DNA of 64,000 nucleotides from Streptomyces qaidamensis (GCF_001611795.1 NZ_CP015098.1:7502001-7566000), one strand, 5' to 3'; positions 36,999 through 47,736 are shown, numbered from the stretch's first letter. Notes: a model not told the origin generated them from the sequence alone. Numbers and translations: made by a program.

Positions 36999-38564
36999 AT
37001 GACCATCACCCTGGATTCCCTGGAGCCCGCCCTGTCGGTCCGGCAGGTCCTCACCCTGGAGCGGGTGCTCGCCGGGGAGCCCGAGGTGGTGGCCGGCGCG
37101 GGCCACCTCGACCGGCCGGTGCGCTGGGTGCACGTCGCCGAGGCCGCCGACGTCGGTGTGATGCTCAGCGGCGGCGAGATGGTCCTCACCACCGGAGTGC
37201 TGCTCGCCGGTGACGAGGACAAGCAGGCCGAGTACGTCCGGTCGCTGCACCGCGCGGAGGCCGCCGCCGTCGTCCTCGGACTCGGCCGTGCCTTCCCCGC
37301 GGCGCCGGACGTGATGCGCCGGGCGGCCGAGCGGTGCGGGCTTCCGATGGTCGTCCTGCACCGGCCCTTCCCCTTCGCCGAGCTGACCGAGGAGGTGCAG
37401 TCGCGGCTCGTGCGGCGCAAGTTCGCCGCCGTCAGCCTCTCCGAGGCCGTCCGCACCGAACTCACCGCCCTCATCACGGCCGGCGCGCCGCTGCAACGCC
37501 TGCTCGACGAGGTCGCCCGGCACAGCGCCTGCCCGGTCGTCGTCACCAACCTCGCCCACCGCGTCCTCGGCACGGCGGGGGAGCGGCCCGCGGTGGACGA
37601 CGTGCTGCGCGACTGGGAGCGCATCGCCCGGCAGGCCGGCGGCGTCGAGGGCGACGGCTGGATCCGGGCCGAACTGGGCGGACGCGGGGAGCGGTGGGGC
37701 CGGATCGTGCTGTGCGGCTACCGGGGCGACACCGCCACCGGACGGCTGCTGGCCGACCGGGCCGCCGAGGCCCTCGTCCTGCACCGCATGCTCGCCGGCG
37801 GCGCCGCCCGCTCCTGGGAGGAGCAGTCCGCGCAGAGCCTGCTGACCGACCTGGTCAGCGGTGTCGTACCGGCACGGCAACTGCTGCCCCGGGCCCGTGC
37901 GGCAGGGCTGCCGGTCAACCGGCGCACCTTCGTGCCGCTGGTCGTCCGCGACGGCGACCCCGCCCGGCTCGAACGCCTCCTGCGGCTGCTGGGCCTGCCC
38001 GGGCTGGTCGCCGAACTGGCCGACGGTGCCACCGCCGTGCTGCTCAGCCTGCCCCGGGACCAGGACGCGGGCGCCCTCGCCGCGCACTTCGCGACCCGGC
38101 TGCGGACCGAGACCGGCCCGGACCACACCGTCGTGGCCGCGGCCGAAGCCCGCGCCGCCTGGGACGACGTACCCACCGGCCTGCGCGAGGCCCAGCACGT
38201 CGCGGACGCCGTGGCCGACTCCTCCGCCGTCCTCGACCTCCCGCCGGTCGTGCGCCTGAAGGACGTCCACCTGCGGGGCCTGATCCGCCTCCTGCGCGAC
38301 GACCCGCACGTGCAGTCCTTCGCGGAGCGAGAGCTGGACGGACTGCTGCGCGAGACCGACGAGGACCTGCTGTCGGTGCTGCGCACCTACCTCGCCACCG
38401 GTCGCAACAAGTCGCGCACCGCCCAGCTCCACCACGTCTCCCGGCCGGCCCTCTACCGCCGCCTGGAGGCCATACAGGTCCGGCTCGGGGTGGACCTCGA
38501 CGACTTCGAACAGGCCGCCTCGGTGCACATCGCACTCCTCGCGCACGACGCGCAACAGCAGTGA
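36999..38564 (+). CDS. PucR family transcriptional regulator
   Basis: 521 residues with PucR layout: an N-terminal purine-catabolism-regulator-like domain (SVRQVLTLERVLAGEPEVVA and MVLTTGVLL), a GGDEF-like central part and the C-terminal PucR HTH (LLSVLRTYLATGRNKSRTAQ, then HHVSRPALYRRLEAI). Members are often activators of purine, pyrimidine or amino-acid catabolism. It sits between the aminotransferase and the second nitrilase, 28 bp after the former, with AAGGGG near its ATG. It likely controls the cluster; GTGA-type direct repeats lie right after its stop, before nitrilase 2. Confidence 0.92.
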   Translation: MTITLDSLEPALSVRQVLTLERVLAGEPEVVAGAGHLDRPVRWVHVAEAADVGVMLSGGEMVLTTGVLLAGDEDKQAEYVRSLHRAEAAAVVLGLGRAFPAAPDVMRRAAERCGLPMVVLHRPFPFAELTEEVQSRLVRRKFAAVSLSEAVRTELTALITAGAPLQRLLDEVARHSACPVVVTNLAHRVLGTAGERPAVDDVLRDWERIARQAGGVEGDGWIRAELGGRGERWGRIVLCGYRGDTATGRLLADRAAEALVLHRMLAGGAARSWEEQSAQSLLTDLVSGVVPARQLLPRARAAGLPVNRRTFVPLVVRDGDPARLERLLRLLGLPGLVAELADGATAVLLSLPRDQDAGALAAHFATRLRTETGPDHTVVAAAEARAAWDDVPTGLREAQHVADAVADSSAVLDLPPVVRLKDVHLRGLIRLLRDDPHVQSFAERELDGLLRETDEDLLSVLRTYLATGRNKSRTAQLHHVSRPALYRRLEAIQVRLGVDLDDFEQAASVHIALLAHDAQQQ

Positions 38565-38656
38565 AACACGCGACCACCTGGGAAAACGGCGGTGAAACAT
38601 GGGTCCACGAAAGAGTGACACGGTGGCACGCCGCACGCCCTCGGACGTGACACGCT
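38561..38656. promoter_or_regulatory. Four GTGA(A/C)AC direct repeats before nitrilase 2
   Basis: GTGAAACACG (38561), GTGAAACATG (38592), GTGACACGG (38615) and GTGACACGC (38647) are all in the same orientation, 23-32 bp apart. They fill the 155-bp gap upstream of the nitrilase start and may be regulator sites, possibly for the adjacent PucR protein. Confidence 0.45.
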
Positions 38657-38719
38657 GCAACTCAAAGACGCCCTTCGCGCTCCCTAGGCTCACGGCACAC
38701 CGAGCGACCGGAGGTCCCG

Positions 38720-39562
38720 ATGAGCCGAGTGATCCGTGCCGCCGTCTTCCAGACAGCCTGGACGGGCGACAAGGAATCGATGATCCAGGTCCACGAGCAG
38801 GCGGCCCGCGACGCGGCCGCGCAGGGAGCCCAAGTCCTGTGCTTCCAGGAGCTGTTCTACGGTCCGTACTTCTGCCAGGTCCAGGACCCGGCCTTCTACG
38901 AGTACGCCGAGCAGATCCCCGAGGGCCCGATCGTCCGCCGCTTCCAGGCACTCGCCAAGGAGCTGGGCATCGTTCTGGTGCTGCCGATGTACGAGGAGGA
39001 GCAGCCCGGCGTCCTCTACAACACCGCCGCCGTGATCGACGCGGACGGCTCCTACCTCGGCAAGTACCGCAAGACACACATCCCGCAAGTGCGGGGCTTC
39101 TGGGAGAAGTTCTACTTCCGCCCGGGCAACAGCGGCTGGCCCGTCTTCGACACGAAGGTCGGACGTGTCGGCGTGTACATCTGCTACGACCGCCACTTCC
39201 CCGAGGGCTGGCGCGCCCTGGGCCTCGCGGGTGCCGAGATCGTCTTCAACCCCTCGGCCACCTCCCGCGGCCTGTCCGGCTACCTCTGGCAGCTGGAACA
39301 GCCGGCGGCGGCCGTCGCCAACGAGTACTTCGTCGGCGCGATCAACCGGGTCGGGGTCGAGGAGTACGGGGACAACGACTTCTACGGCACCTCGTACTTC
39401 GTGGACCCGGAGGCCCAGTTCGTCGGCGAGGTGGCGAGCGACAAGGAGCCCGAACTGGTCGTCCGCGACCTGGACATGGCCAAACTCCGCGAGGTCCGCG
39501 ACCGCTGGCAGTTCTACCGGGACCGCGCACCGGGCGCGTACGGACCACTGACAGCACCTTGA
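38720..39562 (+). CDS. Nitrilase-superfamily amidohydrolase, beta-ureidopropionase-like (copy 2)
   Basis: 280 residues, the same length as copy 1 and closely similar throughout (EEYGDNDFYGTSYFVDP is identical in both). The triad is Glu in CFQELFYGPYF, Lys in LGKYRKTHIP and Cys in VYICYDRHFPEG. It precedes the dihydropyrimidinase by about 120 bp and probably belongs to the same transcript. Two parallel ureidopropionases suggest different substrates, e.g. N-carbamoyl-beta-alanine and N-carbamoyl-beta-aminoisobutyrate or a hydantoin product. A GGAGG site precedes the ATG. Confidence 0.92.
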   Translation: MSRVIRAAVFQTAWTGDKESMIQVHEQAARDAAAQGAQVLCFQELFYGPYFCQVQDPAFYEYAEQIPEGPIVRRFQALAKELGIVLVLPMYEEEQPGVLYNTAAVIDADGSYLGKYRKTHIPQVRGFWEKFYFRPGNSGWPVFDTKVGRVGVYICYDRHFPEGWRALGLAGAEIVFNPSATSRGLSGYLWQLEQPAAAVANEYFVGAINRVGVEEYGDNDFYGTSYFVDPEAQFVGEVASDKEPELVVRDLDMAKLREVRDRWQFYRDRAPGAYGPLTAP

Positions 39563-39683
39563 GGCGTCCGCGGGGGACGTGCCCTCACAGGCGCGGGGCT
39601 GTATTCGATATGCGGCTACCGCCGCACGGGCGCGAGCAACCACCTACAACCGGCACGCATCCACAGCGAGGAGCGACCACGAC

Positions 39684-41087
39684 ATGAGCAGCCGTACAGT
39701 CATCCGCGGCGGCCTCGTCATCACCGCATCCGACGAGATCCACGCCGACGTCCTGATCGAGGACGGCCGCATCGCCGCCCTCGCCGCGTCCAACGCCCCG
39801 GCGGCGCAAACCTTCACCGCGGACCGCACCATCGACGCAACCGGAAAGTACGTCATCCCCGGCGGCGTGGACGCCCACACCCACATGGAGCTGCCCTTCG
39901 GCGGCACCTTCGCCTCCGACACCTTCGAGACCGGCACCCGGGCCGCCGCCTGGGGCGGCACGACGACGATCATCGACTTCGCCGTGCAGAGCGTCGGCCA
40001 CAGCCTGCGCGAGGGCCTGGACGCCTGGCATGCCAAGGCCGACGGCAACTGCGCGATCGACTACGGCTTCCACATGATCGTCTCCGACGTCAACGAGCAC
40101 ACCCTCAAGGAGATGGACCACCTGGTCGAGGAGGGCGTCACCTCCTTCAAGCAGTTCATGGCCTACCCGGGCGTCTTCTACAGCGACGACGGCCAGATCC
40201 TGCGGGCCATGCAACGATCCGCCGACAACGGCGGCCTGATCATGATGCACGCCGAGAACGGCATCGCGATCGACGTCCTGGTCGAGCAGGCCCTGGCCCG
40301 GGGCGAGACCGACCCGCGCTACCACGGCGAGGTCCGCAAGGCCCTGCTGGAGGCCGAGGCCACCCACCGCGCCATCAAGCTCGCGCAGGTGGCCGGCGCG
40401 CCCCTGTACGTCGTGCACGTCTCGGCGACGGAGGCGGTCGCCGAGCTGGCCCGGGCCCGCGACGAGGGGCTGCCCGTCTTCGGCGAGACCTGCCCGCAGT
40501 ACCTGTTCCTGTCGACCGACAACCTCGCCGAGCCCGGCTTCGAGGGCGCCAAGTACGTGTGCAGTACGCCCCTGAGGCCGAGGGAACACCAGGCCGCACT
40601 GTGGCGCGGCCTGCGCACGAACGACCTCCAGGTCGTCTCCACCGACCACTGCCCCTTCTGCTTCGTGGGCCAGAAGGAACTGGGCCGCGGTGACTTCTCC
40701 AAGATCCCCAACGGTCTGCCCGGCGTCGAGAACCGTATGGACCTGCTCCACCAGGCGGTCGTCGACGGACACATCTCCCGCCGCCGCTGGATCGAGATCG
40801 CCTGCGCGTCCCCGGCCCGCATGTTCGGCCTGTACCCGAAGAAGGGCACGATCGCGCCGGGCGCCGACGCCGACGTCGTCATCTACGACCCGCAGGCCGA
40901 GCAGCTCATGTCCGCCGAGACGCACCACATGAACGTCGACTACTCGGCGTACGAGGGAAGGCGGACCACCGGCCGGGTCGAGACGGTCCTCTCGCGCGGC
41001 GAACCCGTCATCACCGAGCGGGAGTACACCGGCCACGCCGGGCACGGCGTGTTCACCCCGCGATCCACCTGTCAGTACCTCAACTAG
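39684..41087 (+). CDS. hydA: Dihydropyrimidinase / D-hydantoinase
   Basis: 467 residues from the ATG at 39684 (GAGGAG upstream). The cyclic amidohydrolase metal centre is complete: HxH in GGVDAHTHMELP, the Lys expected to be carbamylated in SFKQFMAYPG, His residues in MMHAENG and VVHVSAT, and Asp in VSTDHCPF. It opens dihydrouracil, dihydrothymine or 5-substituted hydantoins to N-carbamoyl amino acids, the step before the nitrilases. Eleven bases separate its stop from the LLM start, so both share a transcript. Cytoplasmic, normally a tetramer. Confidence 0.95.
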   Translation: MSSRTVIRGGLVITASDEIHADVLIEDGRIAALAASNAPAAQTFTADRTIDATGKYVIPGGVDAHTHMELPFGGTFASDTFETGTRAAAWGGTTTIIDFAVQSVGHSLREGLDAWHAKADGNCAIDYGFHMIVSDVNEHTLKEMDHLVEEGVTSFKQFMAYPGVFYSDDGQILRAMQRSADNGGLIMMHAENGIAIDVLVEQALARGETDPRYHGEVRKALLEAEATHRAIKLAQVAGAPLYVVHVSATEAVAELARARDEGLPVFGETCPQYLFLSTDNLAEPGFEGAKYVCSTPLRPREHQAALWRGLRTNDLQVVSTDHCPFCFVGQKELGRGDFSKIPNGLPGVENRMDLLHQAVVDGHISRRRWIEIACASPARMFGLYPKKGTIAPGADADVVIYDPQAEQLMSAETHHMNVDYSAYEGRRTTGRVETVLSRGEPVITEREYTGHAGHGVFTPRSTCQYLN

Positions 41088-41098
41088 GAGCGGTGCAG

Positions 41099-42121
41099 AT
41101 GGACTTCGGACTCGTGCTCCAGGCCGACCCGCCGGCCTCGCGGGTGATCAGCCTGATGAAGCGGGCGGAACGCAACGGCTTCACCTACGGCTGGACCTTC
41201 GACTCCGCCGTGCTGTGGCAGGAACCGTTCGTGATCTACAGCCAGATCCTCGCCAACACCACGACCCTGAAGGTCGGGCCGATGGTGACCAACCCCGGCA
41301 CCCGCACCTGGGAGGTCACCGCCTCCACCTTCGCCACCCTCAACGACATGTTCGGCAACCGCACGGTCTGCGGCATCGGCCGCGGCGACTCCGCGATGCG
41401 CGTGGCCGGCCGCAAGCCCAACACCCTGGCCCGGATCAGCGAGGCCATGAAGGTGATCCGGGACCTCGGCAGCGGACGGGAGGCCGACCTCGGCGGCGGC
41501 ACCGTCGTCCGGTTCCCGTGGATCAAGGAGGGCGCCGAACTGCCCGTGTGGATGGCCGCGTACGGCCCGAAGGCACTGAAGATGACCGGCGAGGAGGCGG
41601 ACGGGTTCATCCTCCAGCTGGCCGACCTCTATCTCACCGAGTACATGGTCAAGGCCGTGAAGGACGCGGCCGTCGCCGCGGGCCGGGACCCCGCCGAGGT
41701 GACCGTCTGCGTGGCCGCCCCGGCCTACGTCACCGAGGACGACTCGCCCGAGGCGCTCGCCCACGCGCGCGAGCAGTGCCGCTGGTTCGGCGGCATGGTC
41801 GGCAATCACGTCGCCGACCTGGTCTCCAAGTACGGCGAGCACTCGGCCGCCGTCCCCGACGAACTCACCGACTACATCAAGGCCCGCGAGGGCTACGACT
41901 ACTCCCACCACGGGCGCAGCGGCAACCCCGACACCCAGTTCGTGCCCGACGAGATCGTCGACCGGTTCTGCCTGATCGGCCCGGTCGAGAAGCACGTCGA
42001 GAAGCTGGAGGCGCTGCGCGCGCTCGGCGTGGACCAGTTCGCCGTCTACGACATGCACGACGCGCAGGAGTCCGTGATCGAGACCTACGGATCCCAGGTG
42101 ATCCCGGCCGTCAACGGCTGA
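41099..42121 (+). CDS. LLM-class F420-dependent oxidoreductase (TIGR03842-like)
   Basis: 340 residues; ATG 41099 has GGAG eight bases upstream and is preferred to the GTG at 41093. The luciferase-like TIM-barrel signs are FGLVLQADPPASRVISLMKR, GPMVTNPGTRTWEVTASTFA, CGIGRGDSAMRVAGRKP and the C-terminal DRFCLIGPVEKHVEKLEALR. This subgroup is predicted to use coenzyme F420 and, from memory, is recurrently found beside hydantoinases. Cluster logic makes it a candidate for the missing pyrimidine-ring reduction or for oxidation of a hydantoin-like substrate. A hairpin follows its stop. Confidence 0.9.
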   Translation: MDFGLVLQADPPASRVISLMKRAERNGFTYGWTFDSAVLWQEPFVIYSQILANTTTLKVGPMVTNPGTRTWEVTASTFATLNDMFGNRTVCGIGRGDSAMRVAGRKPNTLARISEAMKVIRDLGSGREADLGGGTVVRFPWIKEGAELPVWMAAYGPKALKMTGEEADGFILQLADLYLTEYMVKAVKDAAVAAGRDPAEVTVCVAAPAYVTEDDSPEALAHAREQCRWFGGMVGNHVADLVSKYGEHSAAVPDELTDYIKAREGYDYSHHGRSGNPDTQFVPDEIVDRFCLIGPVEKHVEKLEALRALGVDQFAVYDMHDAQESVIETYGSQVIPAVNG

Positions 42122-42147
42122 CCTCTCCGTTCCACCCCCTGTGAGCT

Positions 42148-42175
42148 CCCCCTTCCCAGCGGCTCGGGAAGGGGG
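42148..42175. terminator. Hairpin between LLM and permease genes
   Basis: CCCCCTTCCC, loop AGCGGCTC, then GGGAAGGGGG: a perfect 10-bp stem about 27 bp after the LLM stop. No U-tract. It may terminate the upstream transcript or lower expression of the permease. Confidence 0.6.
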
Positions 42176-42267
42176 CCCAGGACGCTCCCCGGTGCACCCG
42201 GAGCGCACCCCCCATCGGCGCCACCGCACGGCCTTTCCCGTCCCACCTCCCCTGATTGGCCCGGCCC

Positions 42268-43788
<1,521 letters not shown>

Positions 43789-43815
43789 GGAAGCCCGGCG
43801 CGCTGGAGGGCCCGC

Positions 43816-44484
43816 TCAGCCCTTGTCGCTCTCCAGCGCGGCCACGGCTTCCTTCGCGGCCTTGATGGCGCCCTTGTTGATCGTGTCCGTGCTGGGCGCC
43901 TTCTTCGACTCGAAGTCACTGCCGTTGTAGTTGATCGTCACCAGCGCGTTGGAGGCGCGGGCGATCACGACGCCCTCGCGGGTCTCCTGCTTGTCCTCTG
44001 TCGTGAGGTTCACGACAGAGTAGGCGCTGTCGCCCAGACCGGGGACGGCCCCGCCGCCGCCCTTCTTGTCGAGGTGCGCCTCGTACGACTTCTGCGCGGC
44101 CTCGTCCGACTCCATGACCTCGTAGGACACGTCGAGCCAGCGGTAGTCGTACCCCTTGAGCGCGTTCCAGGAGCAGGTGCGGCGCAGCTCCGAGTCGGTG
44201 GACGGGATCTCCTTGCCGGCCGTCTTGGCGCCCGGCACCAGCGACTCGATCGTCTTCTTGGCGACGCTCTCGCACGGGGCGGGCGCGGCCGAGTACGCCT
44301 TCGACACCGTCGACGTCGACGGGGCGGACGCGGACCGGTTCTCGGTCTTCTCTTGGGCCGGCTTGTGCTCGGCGGCCTGCGGCGCGGCGAGCGGACCGGA
44401 CGACAGCGCCCAGCCCGCCGCGGCGAGCACCACCACCGGGGACAGGCGGGCGGTCAGGGCGAGGGGCAGAGGTAGGGAACGCAC
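43816..44484 (-). CDS. DUF3558-like exported or membrane-anchored protein
   Basis: 222 residues from the GTG at 44484 (GAAGGG five bases upstream); an ATG 15 codons earlier is the alternative. The N-terminus is hydrophobic (LALTARLSPVVVLAAAGWAL) and acts as signal or anchor. After a Thr/Ser/Ala-rich linker, the mature part has two Cys (APCESVAKK and RRTCSWNALKG) spaced as in DUF3558 proteins, which are cell-envelope proteins of actinobacteria. No lipobox is evident. Convergent with the permease gene; function unknown. Confidence 0.78.
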   Translation of the reverse strand: MRSLPLPLALTARLSPVVVLAAAGWALSSGPLAAPQAAEHKPAQEKTENRSASAPSTSTVSKAYSAAPAPCESVAKKTIESLVPGAKTAGKEIPSTDSELRRTCSWNALKGYDYRWLDVSYEVMESDEAAQKSYEAHLDKKGGGGAVPGLGDSAYSVVNLTTEDKQETREGVVIARASNALVTINYNGSDFESKKAPSTDTINKGAIKAAKEAVAALESDKG

Positions 44485-44750
44485 GGCGCCCTTCTCGTGT
44501 GGGACGGAAGGTGCGGAGCGGGTCCGCACGGCGGACGGGACGACAGTCTCACACGAGTGTCTGTGGTGCGGAAGTGCGAACTCGCTCCGTGGCTGCGCGG
44601 TGACGGGGGACCCCTTTTCACCGCCCGGAAATCGGTCGGTTCAGCAGCCGGTGGGTGGTTTTCCCGAGGTTTTGCCAGGACCCCGACCAGGGGAGGGGGA
44701 CGGGTGGCGTGCCCCTGAGCGCCCCGGACGACGAGAGATGAGAAGGCCGT

Positions 44751-46577
44751 ATGTTCACCACCCGCCCCACCCTCCAGGGCACCTTCGGCATGGTCTCCTC
44801 GACCCACTGGCTCGCCTCGCAGTCCGCGATGGCCGTCCTGGAGAACGGCGGCAACGCCTACGACGCGGCTGTGGCGGGCGCCTTCGTGCTGCACGTCGTC
44901 GAGCCGCACCTCAACGGCCCGGCCGGCGAGGTGCCGATCCTGCTCGCCCCGGCCGGCGGAGAGGTGCGGGTGCTGTGCGGGCAGGGCGTCGCACCGGCCG
45001 GGGCGAGTGTCGCGCACTACAAGGGCCTCGGCCTGGACCTCGTCCCCGGCACCGGGCCGCTCGCCGCCGCCGTGCCGGGCGCGTTCGACGCCTGGATGCT
45101 GCTGCTGCGCGACCACGGCACCCGGTCCCTCGACGACGTCCTGAAGTACGCCATCGGCTACGCCGAGCACGGCCACGCGCCCGTGGAGCGCGTCGGCGAG
45201 ACCGTCGAGACCGTGCGCGAGCTGTTCGAGACGGAGTGGACCTCGTCGGCGGAGGTCTACCTGCCCGGCGGCAAGGCGCCGCGCCCCGGCGAGCTCTTCG
45301 CCAACCCCGCACTAGCGGCCACCTGGAGGCGCCTGCTCGCCGAGACCGCCGGCGCGGGCGACAGGGAGGCACGGATCGAGGCCGCCCGGCAGGTGTGGCG
45401 CGGCGGGTTCATCGCCGACGCCCTCGTCCGCCAGGCCGGTCGCCCGACCAGGGACACCAGCGGCCGGCGGCACACCGGCACCCTCACCGTCGCCGACCTC
45501 GCCGCCTGGTCCGCGACCTACGAGACACCGGCGACGTACGACTGGAACGGCTGGACCGTGTGCAAGCCGGGCCCCTGGAGCCAGGGCCCCGTCCTCCTCC
45601 AGCAACTCGCCCTGCTCCCGCCCGAACTGCCCCCGTACGGTTCCGCCGACTACGTCCACCTCCTGGTCGAGAACTGCAAGCTCGCCATGGCCGACCGGGA
45701 GGCCTGGTACGGGGACGCCGCCGACGTACCGCTCGACGACCTGCTGTCCGACCCGTACAACACGGCCCGCCGCTCCCTCGTCGGCGAGCGGGCCGAGAAC
45801 GGCCTGCGGCCCGGCAGTCCCGGCGGACGTACCCCGCGCCTGGGCGCGCACGCGCGCGTGGCCGCCAGCGTCCAGGAGGGCTTCGACGCCCTGGGCGTCG
45901 GCGAACCGACCGTCGCCAAGAGCCCGGCGTCCCCCGTCCCGGGCGAACCGGAGATCCTCGCCGACGGCACCACCCGCGGCGACACCTGCCATCTCGACGT
46001 CGTCGACCGCTGGGGCAACATGGTCTCGGCCACGCCCAGCGGCGGCTGGCTCCAGTCCAACCCGGTCGTGCCCGAACTCGGTTTCCCGCTCGGCACCCGG
46101 CTCCAGATGACCTGGCTGGAGGAGGGCCTGCCGGGCTCCCTGACCCCGGGCCGCCGCCCCCGCACCACCCTGACGCCCTCGATCGCCCTGCGCGACGGTG
46201 TGCCCGTCATGGCGTTCGGCACGCCCGGCGGGGACCAGCAGGACCAGTGGCAGCTGCACTTCTTCCTCGCGGTCGCACTGCGCGCCCAGGTGCGCGGCGG
46301 CCCCGACCTCCAGGGCGCGATCGACGCCCCGAACTGGCACAACGACAGTTTCCCCGGCTCCTTCTACCCGCGCGGCATGCGCCCGGGCAGCGTCACCGTG
46401 GAGTCCCGCACCGACCCGGCCGTCGTCGGGGAACTGCGGCGCCGCGGCCACGACGTGACCGTGGGCGGCCCCTGGTCGGAGGGCCGGCTGTGCGCGGTCG
46501 CGCGGGACCCGGAGACGGGCGTCCTGTCGGCCGCGGCGAACCCGCGCGGGATGCAGGGGTACGCGGTGGGCCGGTGA
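44751..46577 (+). CDS. Cytosolic gamma-glutamyltransferase family protein (YwrD-like)
   Basis: 608 residues, full-length GGT-type Ntn-hydrolase without a signal peptide: MFTTRPTLQGTFGMVSSTHW, then VLENGGNAYDAAVAGAFVLH. The probable nucleophile is Thr in RGDTCHLDVVDRWGNMVSAT; a Cys follows where most GGTs have Thr-His. FGTPGGDQQDQWQLH replaces the usual GSPGGxxI segment, so donor binding differs. Such intracellular members act on gamma-glutamyl compounds or serve as acylases. It stands 27% into a gene block with no obvious partner. A GAGAAGG site precedes the ATG. Confidence 0.88.
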   Translation: MFTTRPTLQGTFGMVSSTHWLASQSAMAVLENGGNAYDAAVAGAFVLHVVEPHLNGPAGEVPILLAPAGGEVRVLCGQGVAPAGASVAHYKGLGLDLVPGTGPLAAAVPGAFDAWMLLLRDHGTRSLDDVLKYAIGYAEHGHAPVERVGETVETVRELFETEWTSSAEVYLPGGKAPRPGELFANPALAATWRRLLAETAGAGDREARIEAARQVWRGGFIADALVRQAGRPTRDTSGRRHTGTLTVADLAAWSATYETPATYDWNGWTVCKPGPWSQGPVLLQQLALLPPELPPYGSADYVHLLVENCKLAMADREAWYGDAADVPLDDLLSDPYNTARRSLVGERAENGLRPGSPGGRTPRLGAHARVAASVQEGFDALGVGEPTVAKSPASPVPGEPEILADGTTRGDTCHLDVVDRWGNMVSATPSGGWLQSNPVVPELGFPLGTRLQMTWLEEGLPGSLTPGRRPRTTLTPSIALRDGVPVMAFGTPGGDQQDQWQLHFFLAVALRAQVRGGPDLQGAIDAPNWHNDSFPGSFYPRGMRPGSVTVESRTDPAVVGELRRRGHDVTVGGPWSEGRLCAVARDPETGVLSAAANPRGMQGYAVGR

Positions 46578-46720
46578 CTCCGTCGGACGGTCGCCGGAGC
46601 GCGACCCCGCGATGCGCACCGCCCTCCGGCCGCGCCCGGACGCCCCGCTGTTCATCGCGATGCCACCCGCGGTGCACCCGGCGGGCGCGCCGTGTCAGTG
46701 GCACGTGTTGTCATGGAGGG

Positions 46721-47566
46721 GTGAACGACAGCAACGAAACCATCGAAGAGTTTCTCGCACAGCACGCCTTCGACGTCGAAGAGGCGATCCGCAAGGCGGC
46801 CGCCTCCGAGATCATGCCCCGCTGGCGCCGGCTGGCCGCGCACGAGGTCGACCAGAAGAGCGGCCCGCACGACCTGGTGACCGACGCCGACCGCAAGGCC
46901 GAGCTGTACCTCACCGAGGCGCTGGTCGCCCTGCTGCCCGGCTCGGTCGTGGTCGGCGAGGAGGCGGTCCACGCCAACCCGGCGTCGTACCAGGCGATAC
47001 GGGGCGACGCCCCGGTCTGGATCGTCGACCCGGTCGACGGGACACGCCAGTTCGTCCGCGGCGAGGCGGGGTTCTGCACCCTGGTCGCCCTGGCTCACCG
47101 CGGCACCCTGCTCGCGTCCTGGACGTACGCGCCCGCCCGCGACCGGCTCGCCACCGCCCAGCGGGGCAAGGGTGCCCACCTCGACGGGGAGCGGCTGTTC
47201 GCCGGAGTGCCGGAGCCCGGCCGGGACCTGCGCGTGGCCACCTCCCACCCCGACTACACGACGGACGAGGAAAAGCACGCCCTGCTCGGCCTGCGCACCG
47301 ACGGGGTGGCACCGCGCCCGTGCGGCTCGGCCGGACTGGAGTATCTCGCCCTCGCCCGCGGCGAGTCGGACGCGGTGGCGTTCTCCTGGGAAGCCGCCTG
47401 GGACCACGCGGCCGGTCTGCTGCTGGTCGAGGAGGCCGGCGGCACCCACCTGACGCTCGCGGGCGAGCCGTTCCGCATCGCGGGCGGCAATGCCCTGCCC
47501 TTCACCGCCGCCCGCGACGCGGCCACGGCCCGCCGGGTGGTGAGCCTCCTGTCGGGCGGGGCATGA
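46721..47566 (+). CDS. Inositol monophosphatase family phosphatase
   Basis: 281 residues from the GTG at 46721. The Li+-sensitive Mg2+ phosphatase motifs are VTDADRKAE, VVGEEAV, IVDPVDGTRQFVRG (motif 1, Asp-x-x-Asp-Gly-Thr) and EAAWDHAAGLLLVEEAGG (motif 2). Substrates of close relatives include inositol phosphate, histidinol phosphate and 3'-phosphoadenosine 5'-phosphate; the exact one cannot be told. GGAGGG directly abuts the start codon, which is too close for normal initiation, and no better in-frame start is near, so initiation here is odd. The upstream open frame is a shadow of the GGT-like gene. Confidence 0.9.
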   Translation: MNDSNETIEEFLAQHAFDVEEAIRKAAASEIMPRWRRLAAHEVDQKSGPHDLVTDADRKAELYLTEALVALLPGSVVVGEEAVHANPASYQAIRGDAPVWIVDPVDGTRQFVRGEAGFCTLVALAHRGTLLASWTYAPARDRLATAQRGKGAHLDGERLFAGVPEPGRDLRVATSHPDYTTDEEKHALLGLRTDGVAPRPCGSAGLEYLALARGESDAVAFSWEAAWDHAAGLLLVEEAGGTHLTLAGEPFRIAGGNALPFTAARDAATARRVVSLLSGGA

Positions 47567-47657
47567 GCGTCACTGCGTTGCATGGTGCACACAGATGACT
47601 ACACAGTGTGCGCACGCAGGGGGTTTGGGCCGCCGCAAAGCGGCCTTCCCTGCCGGA

Positions 47658-47678
47658 AGTCACCGGTGACCGGTGACT
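47658..47678. promoter_or_regulatory. 21-nt palindrome before the FAD oxidoreductase gene
   Basis: AGTCACCGGT, one central G, then ACCGGTGACT. It lies just upstream of a TATCCT -10-like hexamer (47694-47699) and the start at 47737, in the position of an operator. The binding protein is unknown. Confidence 0.6.
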
Positions 47679-47736
47679 GTCAGTCCCCGGGCATATCCTG
47701 ATGCCCAGTGGCCGTCGGCTGACGAAGGGGTCCGAG

